DNA from: Symbiodinium natans
Lineage: Eukaryota; Sar; Dinophyceae; Suessiales; Symbiodiniaceae
DNA: 64,000 nucleotides
Direction of reading: 5' to 3'
NCBI GenBank assembly: GCA_905221605.1
Contig: CAJNDS010002195.1
Location: 372,001 to 436,000 of the forward strand
Part shown: one piece after another, positions 58,884-64,000 of the stretch
Position numbering within the stretch: position 1 is the first letter of the stretch
Layout: each line of letters starts with the position of its first letter
Program-made: the position numbers and the translations under genes
Notes under the pieces: model-generated
The model's database searches: none
What the model was told of the DNA's origin: nothing
The model's input: only the letters and a program-made list of their open reading frames with translations

Positions 58884-61172
58884 TCACCTGAGCGCTGAAA
58901 TTGAAACCTTTTGGTGCAGCTTGTGATAAGCCTGCCACACCAGGTTTTGTGCTTGGCTTTGCTTTGGGAGCGCCAACCGTGGTCCTTGCTTTCGCTTTCG
59001 CCGGCATGTCAGATTCATCGGCTTCGGGGCGCTGTCCCGAACTTGAAGAAGCCGCCGAAGGAGGCCTGGGAGAATGTAGCGGAGCTGCGTCGCCAATGTG
59101 GGGATATCTCCGGGCCGAAGCGAATGATCTCCGTTTTCCGCTTTGGGTCCCTCAGCCATTTCTTCAGACGGTCCCTGTGCTCCTTGGGAAGCGCGTAGCC
59201 ATGATCTCTGATGACCAGCAGATCGTTGACACAGCACTTCTTGGCTTCCATTGTGGTGAGAAATATTGCAGGGTTGTTGTACATGAACCTCTGCCTGGCA
59301 GTCGGAACATGGGCCCTCGGACTCAAATAGGAATAGAGCTGCACATTCAGCACCTGGTGAAATATGCGTGTCATGCGCATGTGAAGGCGTCGTCCCTGCT
59401 CAAGGTTGGAGTTCAAGCCACCCTCGATCACTTGTTTCGAATCGAATTTGAAATTCTCCTTGGAATAGCCAAGTTGCATTGATCCTCGTATAATCTTGAA
59501 GATCAATTGCAGTGCACGGAATTTGTCAATTTGCGACTGTTCCTTGTCTGGACTCCAAGCAGATTGCCGAATGTCCTCATCCGAAGTTCCACCAGAAGGG
59601 CTGTCTCAGGGTCAATGCCCTTATGTGGCCACGCGCCGACGGTGTCGCGGCGATACCCATTAAGGAACGCTGCTGCCATTTGTGCGTACGGAGCGTTAAT
59701 AACCTTCTCTGCGATTGACCATTTGGAGTAGATCACCCACGGAATGCATCGACGTGGCAATACAGCCTGTAGTTGTGATCTGCGCGTGTTGCGCTTCCTC
59801 CATCCAGATTCAAAGCAAACTCCAACGCAATCTTTGCTTTGGCAGCATTTCTCTGCAGTTCTGTTTCTGCTCGTCCCCACCCAACACAAAGGCACTGCGT
59901 CGTTCTGCTCCATTCGCATCAACTTCGACAGGGACGGCTTCGGAGGTATCTGCACACAGGTCCCGGATGTCTTCGGGCAATTCTGCTTCAGCTTCAGGCT
60001 CGACAATGCTTTCTTCGCTGCTCAGGTTCCGCTCTCCGGTGACCGGCCGAGCTTCCCCCTCGCGTTCGATGATTTCCACTTCATCATCGTTATCCTGATT
60101 CGAAGCGACCGTCATCTGGGCCTGGTCGAAGGCAGCATCCAGCATCAACGACGTCCTGTGAAACCTGTGCTGGTTCTGGCTCACGCCTGATCAGCTTCCG
60201 ACGGAACGGAAGACCACTTCACATTCCAGGCATATGGCGAAACATGCTGGAGAATACCGGGTGAATACTGGCCACAACACGGGCAGACCCGCAAAATCAA
60301 CGGATCGTTTGTTGTTGCACAAGAATCGGAACGCCCGCTTTATGACATCTTGTGGCACTGTTCCCACGGCGCGCTGGACAGCATCAATGATCTGTCTGTT
60401 CTCGCCTTCTTGGGGGCCCGCTCCAAGATTGTAAGCAACATCATGCTTGACGGCTCAGGTGGTGGCCGATTGGGAACAAGGCGAGGATCCCCATAGTCCT
60501 CGACCATCTCGTAGTTCAACTGCTTGAAATATATAGATCTTGTGGACACTCTGAAAATACTTGTATCCGATTGTATCCACGATCAGGGACACAAATCCAA
60601 ACCTGTTCCACAACCTCAAAGGGAATTGGCCTTTGCACCAAGAACATCGCATTGGCGGTTACTACCGCCCCATATCTCATCAAGGTAGCAATCGGTATGT
60701 AAATGACCGCAACTGCAGACCGTGGTGGTCCAGGGACTCGCTTTCTGACTGTTTTGTTCCGATGGTCCCATGGAGGGAATGTGCCAAAATGCAAATAGAT
60801 TCTCCCTCCTGTCAAGCTTCCTCCAAGAATCAATCCTTTCTGCACAACGTTGGTCAAATGGGCAGGTGAGGTTGCATGGTTAAAGACCGTACGCTGCTGT
60901 GGAATCCAAAATTGTGATGAGCGAGCGCTAATCGTCGGAAAGACCACTCGTCACCCGAACCGCCCATGGTTCAACCCACCAGTCCGCGTTCTTGAGGATT
61001 TGCTGATTGATGTCCTTTGTCTCGGTTGCAGCACGTAGCTCCTGAAGCTGCGCCTCCCGGGTCCGGGTGACTCCAATCTCCCCATTCGACGGAAACGGTT
61101 CCTCCTAAACCCTTTGTCCTGGCCTGTGCTGGGTAATTCGGATTCCAAGGAATTGCAGCCTAACTCTCCCAT
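58884..61172 (-). pseudogene. Decayed gene, possibly KptA/2'-phosphotransferase-like
   Basis: Sense on minus is spread over three frames with several stops, without clear introns. Order: KNADWWVEPWAVRVTSGL (about 60990), VVQKGLILGGSLTGGRIYLH (about 60830), FGTFPPWDHRNKTVRKRV, AVAVIYIPIATLMRYGAVVT, LVQRPIPFEVVEQVWICVPD (about 60600), an acidic stretch rich in Glu/Asp (about 59900-60120), and a C-terminal part with WSIAEKVINAPYAQMAAAFL (about 59680). The GL..GG, then H, then V.I.I, then PF layout resembles the KptA ADP-ribosyl-type fold that removes a 2'-phosphate from spliced tRNA, but I cannot confirm the catalytic residues. Lack of introns hints at a retrocopy. Family assignment is tentative; that it is decayed protein-coding sequence is more secure. 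Confidence 0.45.
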
Positions 61173-61785
61173 TCACTCTGTACTCATTGTAGGCGGATTC
61201 TCCTCCGCACCTCGGACCAATCATTCCTTGCCGACCTTATAGCAAATTGACTACCTATCCAAAATCTCTTCAATGTGGATCAATTGGAAGAGCAACACCC
61301 ATCCGCCTCAATCCGCTTTGATGGTGGGAATGTCCTGGCCCCGGTACCTTGTTTGGGAAATCGCCAGTTTATGCCGAAGCAAAGGATGTCGTGGCCCAGC
61401 GTCTTCAGCAATGAATAATGGCTGAAATCCACGACGCCTTGCTTGGAGACCTTGTGTTACAATATTGCTTGTGTGCGAATCTGTGAGAAGCAGAGCAAGC
61501 GTAGCGGACTCTTTTTCAGCCAAAGGCAAGTATGGCATTGTCCTCGTCGAAGCTCTTCAAGCTTCGTGGCTTCAAAGAAGCAACAGTTCAAAGCAAATTC
61601 CAAATCTCAATCTAGGTCAGGGTTAGGCCTCCCCCGCCGGGGGTTGAGGTGAGGGTTAACCTTCTGCAGGCAACTTTGTCGCGAGTGTTTGCACTGAAGC
61701 GTGCCACAGCTCTCACTCTCTCTCTCTCGACAGCGCTGAGCAAGTCAAAGGTCTGACTACTCGTCCGCAGCCCTTTCAGCTGGGG
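61173..61785. other. No gene; 3' flank of LINE-B
   Basis: A (CT)n run at about 61713-61730 ((GA)n on the LINE-B strand) lies about 55 bp beyond the LINE-B stop and may be part of its 3' end. Confidence 0.4.
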
Positions 61786-64000
61786 TTAGCGTAAAACCTC
61801 TATGTGACGCCATTCCCTACGACTTTGTGCAATGGGGTGCAGGTTTCGCCAAAGATCCGTATTGCCGAAGAGTGGTGAGTGTGCTTGCGCGATATCCGAC
61901 GAGGTAAGGTGCTGGTAAAGGGGGTCATTAATGTGATACGGTTTAGGGACGGGATTTGGAGATCTAGCTTGGTAACGTTGGTACGCTTGTGTCATGGTGA
62001 TTTCTGGCCAATGTAATCTAGGGTGCCCTACTCTGCGTCTATGTAATCTGCGATAGGCATGGGCTGATTGAAAAACGGTCTGGTGTTCTATGGTGTCGGC
62101 ATGTCGCAATATGTGTCCGAGATAAGAAATTCTGGCGGAGATGATACGCTGCGAGGGGGAAAGAATAGCTGGGGCGTGTTCATAAAGGAGGCCGGCAATG
62201 TATTCGTTGGAACATTGCTGGTCTGAAGGTGATAGGATTTTATGGTAGTACGACGATTTGAGGTTAAAAATCTGTCGTAATACTTGGTAGTGGAGCATAT
62301 TGAGCTTAGTGAGGTTAGCCTGGGAGTACATCTGTGACTCCGAGCCGTAAAGAAGAATGGCAAGCACTAGTTGGTTATGGACCAATTGTTTTCTATTAAC
62401 AGAGATTGACGGGTGACGGAAGAAGTCCTTCAAGGACTTGGCCGCCTGCGATGCCTGGGCATATCGCTTGTTGGTATCCTTTGTGGCAGAAGCGTTAGTG
62501 GTTAGAACCGCACCGAGATAGTCGGCGTGATCAGTTGGCTCGATTTTTAAGGAAGGGTCCGGTTTAGGATAACGAGCCTCAACACAAAAATCGCAAGTAC
62601 ATGGGAGTTGGTAGTGTTTGATTAGATAAATCGGAAGTGTGGTGTTGATGGTAAGCAAATGGCATTTTTCAATATTTAAGGACATGCCTCTTCTGAAAGC
62701 GAGGGACTGTAAGGTATGTAGTAGTCGGTGAAGCGCCTGTTGAGTACGCGAGAGTAGGACAGTGTCATCTGCATATTCTATGTCGCAAAGGGGGGAGTCA
62801 GACTGAAGTACCGTAGGGAGAGGGCCACAAGCACTTTTGTAAGTATCATACGTGTCCTGGAAAAGCACCGATAAGGTGATGATGAATAAATAAGGCGAAA
62901 GTGGGCAGCCTTGTCGTATACCTCTGGAAAATTGTTTGCGGGAGGATCGGGCGTTCGAATCTTTTACTGCAAATTGGCAACCTTGGTATATTGAGAGAAT
63001 TGCTGCCGTAAATGCCGGGTGAACGCCGATTCTTAGCAAGGCATTTTCTATCGCGACATGGGTGACGGAATCGAAGGCCTGCGCCCAGTCAAGAAAAAGG
63101 GCGTAAAAAGTTTCTTGGTGACGTTCGTGAAGTTCTATGAGTCGTCTGATAATGAACAATGGGGTTGAAGTGGATCTGCCTGATCTAAAACCGAATTGAA
63201 CTGTGGAGATGCGGTCGTCAATTGCCGCTTTTAAACGATAATGAATCATGGAAGCGTAGATTTTATAGACGGTGTTGATCAACGAGATGGGACGATAACT
63301 TTCAGGAAGAGTGGGATCTTTCTTTTTGCCCTTGAAAATCATTATTACGTCGGCGATCTTCCAGCTGTCAGGAGAAGCAGCTTCCTTGAAGGCTTTGTTG
63401 AAGTGAGCGAGTAATGCTATATGTACTGATCGTGGGGCAAATTTCCAGAGCTCAGCTGGGACACCGTCAGGCCCTGCGGCTTTGCGGTGTTTCAAGCGCG
63501 ACAATGCGCGCTGAAGGTCTTGGTCATCGAAAGGAGAAAGGTCAAGAAGGGCCGGGGGAAATAGTAAGGTACTAGGAAGGGGAGGAGTAGGGATGTGGTT
63601 CCATACGTTAGTGGATAGATGATTCGCAAAAACCTGCGGTTTCTCTGTGGAGGTGGACATACGGCCATTGGGCTTACGTACGCCTTTTGTTTTGGGATTG
63701 TATGACTTGCGCAAGAAACGTAGAGTGGACCACTGTTTGGAGGGTGGACCGGTTGAATCTTGTAGTAGGTTGTCACAGGTGTGTTGTCGTTTTTCCTTTC
63801 TGGCTCGACGCTTAATAATTTTTCGCAGCCTTTTTAGTGTTTCATGCTCCGAAGGGGGGGTTGAGTGAACAATGTCTATGAGACGTTTGGTCTTGTTAGA
63901 GAGATAGGAACGCTTGTACTGCGTTGGTAGAGTTGGGGGGGGCGCGGCGGCATTTGCCGCACGTTGTAAGGCTCCTGCCTGCTCGGCTAAAGTGAGGTCC
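61786..64000 (-). CDS. LINE-B reverse transcriptase ORF, intact, cut by window edge
   Basis: Open on minus from the window edge to the stop at 61786, at least 737 codons with no break; the endonuclease and start lie outside. The first ~95 codons (from 63999) are Ala/Arg/Lys-rich linker. Counting from a TTG at 63714 as residue 1: KHRKAAGPDGVPAELW (75-90), SYRPISLINTVYKIYASM (139-156), FGFRSGRSTSTPLF (174-187), ALFLDWAQAFDSV (205-217, catalytic Asp 209), SRGIRQGCPLSPYLF (263-277, motif B), DIEYADDTVLL (311-321, catalytic Asp pair) and MSLNIEKCHLL, then a thumb with ADYLGAVLTT. The C-terminal GHPRLHW motif is shared with LINE-A. All RT motifs are present, so this copy may be young. The ACTCCGCC octamer of LINE-A was not found in it. 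Confidence 0.92.
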   Translation of the reverse strand, partial: DLTLAEQAGALQRAANAAAPPPTLPTQYKRSYLSNKTKRLIDIVHSTPPSEHETLKRLRKIIKRRARKEKRQHTCDNLLQDSTGPPSKQWSTLRFLRKSYNPKTKGVRKPNGRMSTSTEKPQVFANHLSTNVWNHIPTPPLPSTLLFPPALLDLSPFDDQDLQRALSRLKHRKAAGPDGVPAELWKFAPRSVHIALLAHFNKAFKEAASPDSWKIADVIMIFKGKKKDPTLPESYRPISLINTVYKIYASMIHYRLKAAIDDRISTVQFGFRSGRSTSTPLFIIRRLIELHERHQETFYALFLDWAQAFDSVTHVAIENALLRIGVHPAFTAAILSIYQGCQFAVKDSNARSSRKQFSRGIRQGCPLSPYLFIITLSVLFQDTYDTYKSACGPLPTVLQSDSPLCDIEYADDTVLLSRTQQALHRLLHTLQSLAFRRGMSLNIEKCHLLTINTTLPIYLIKHYQLPCTCDFCVEARYPKPDPSLKIEPTDHADYLGAVLTTNASATKDTNKRYAQASQAAKSLKDFFRHPSISVNRKQLVHNQLVLAILLYGSESQMYSQANLTKLNMLHYQVLRQIFNLKSSYYHKILSPSDQQCSNEYIAGLLYEHAPAILSPSQRIISARISYLGHILRHADTIEHQTVFQSAHAYRRLHRRRVGHPRLHWPEITMTQAYQRYQARSPNPVPKPYHINDPLYQHLTSSDIAQAHSPLFGNTDLWRNLHPIAQSRREWRHIEVLR
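61786..64000 (-). mobile_element. LINE-B: APE-lineage non-LTR retrotransposon, 3' part
   Basis: Assigned to the same broad lineage as LINE-A from RT motifs and the shared C-terminal GHP...W motif. The endonuclease itself is outside the window, so its APE type is inferred. No terminal repeats or target-site duplication seen. Confidence 0.8.

Overview
This is nuclear DNA from a eukaryote, most probably a dinoflagellate (Symbiodiniaceae-like). The reasons are: degenerate plant-type telomeric heptamers (TTTAGGG/CCCTAAA) scattered internally; decayed LINE retrotransposons of two endonuclease classes, one of them the GC-rich restriction-like-endonuclease type with the 'DATLVSPLTR' / 'LVVLGxEVGGRW' signature I associate with dinoflagellates; a dinoflagellate-style CCCH zinc-finger protein; small candidate exons bounded by AG|G; and very low gene density. 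No bacterial operon, rRNA, tRNA or CRISPR array could be supported. The lineage call is inference.

Layout. 0.4-0.6 kb: GT/GC minisatellite. 2.46-9.6 kb: an old APE-type LINE on + ('LINE-A') with ORF1 fragments, endonuclease, RNase H and reverse transcriptase in that order, broken by frameshifts and one internal deletion. Its coding sequence is studded with one octamer, ACTCCGCC, used in all three codon phases; this is the strongest unexplained signal in the window. 9.6-18.2 kb: gene-free, with degenerate telomeric repeats and a ~0.55-kb segmental duplication. 18.3-22.8 kb: a 33/34-bp satellite in four blocks with two orientation switches around a (CTA)n core flanked by C and G tracts. 23.4 kb: (CGACCA)n.

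24.7-35.8 kb: a head-to-tail array of four ~2.9-kb units (one shortened to ~2.35 kb). Minus-strand exon-like pieces recur in the units. The array ends at 35.7-36.4 kb in an intact DUF2237 gene on minus. At 38.5-39.25 kb (minus) lies a CCCH zinc-finger exon. 39.3-46.8 kb holds only simple repeats and hairpins.

46.85-53.5 kb: very GC-rich, five truncated copies of RLE-type LINEs, all on minus, stacked head to tail. 57.2-57.8 kb: polypyrimidine followed by ~335 bp of TTTAGGG-like repeats. 58.9-61.2 kb (minus): a decayed intron-poor gene, possibly KptA/2'-phosphotransferase-like. 61.8 kb to the window end (minus): an uninterrupted reverse transcriptase ORF of a second APE-type LINE ('LINE-B'), cut by the window edge.

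Functionally the window is mostly mobile and repetitive DNA. Only the DUF2237 gene, the CCCH gene and LINE-B look potentially expressed as intact proteins; everything else is decayed or non-coding.
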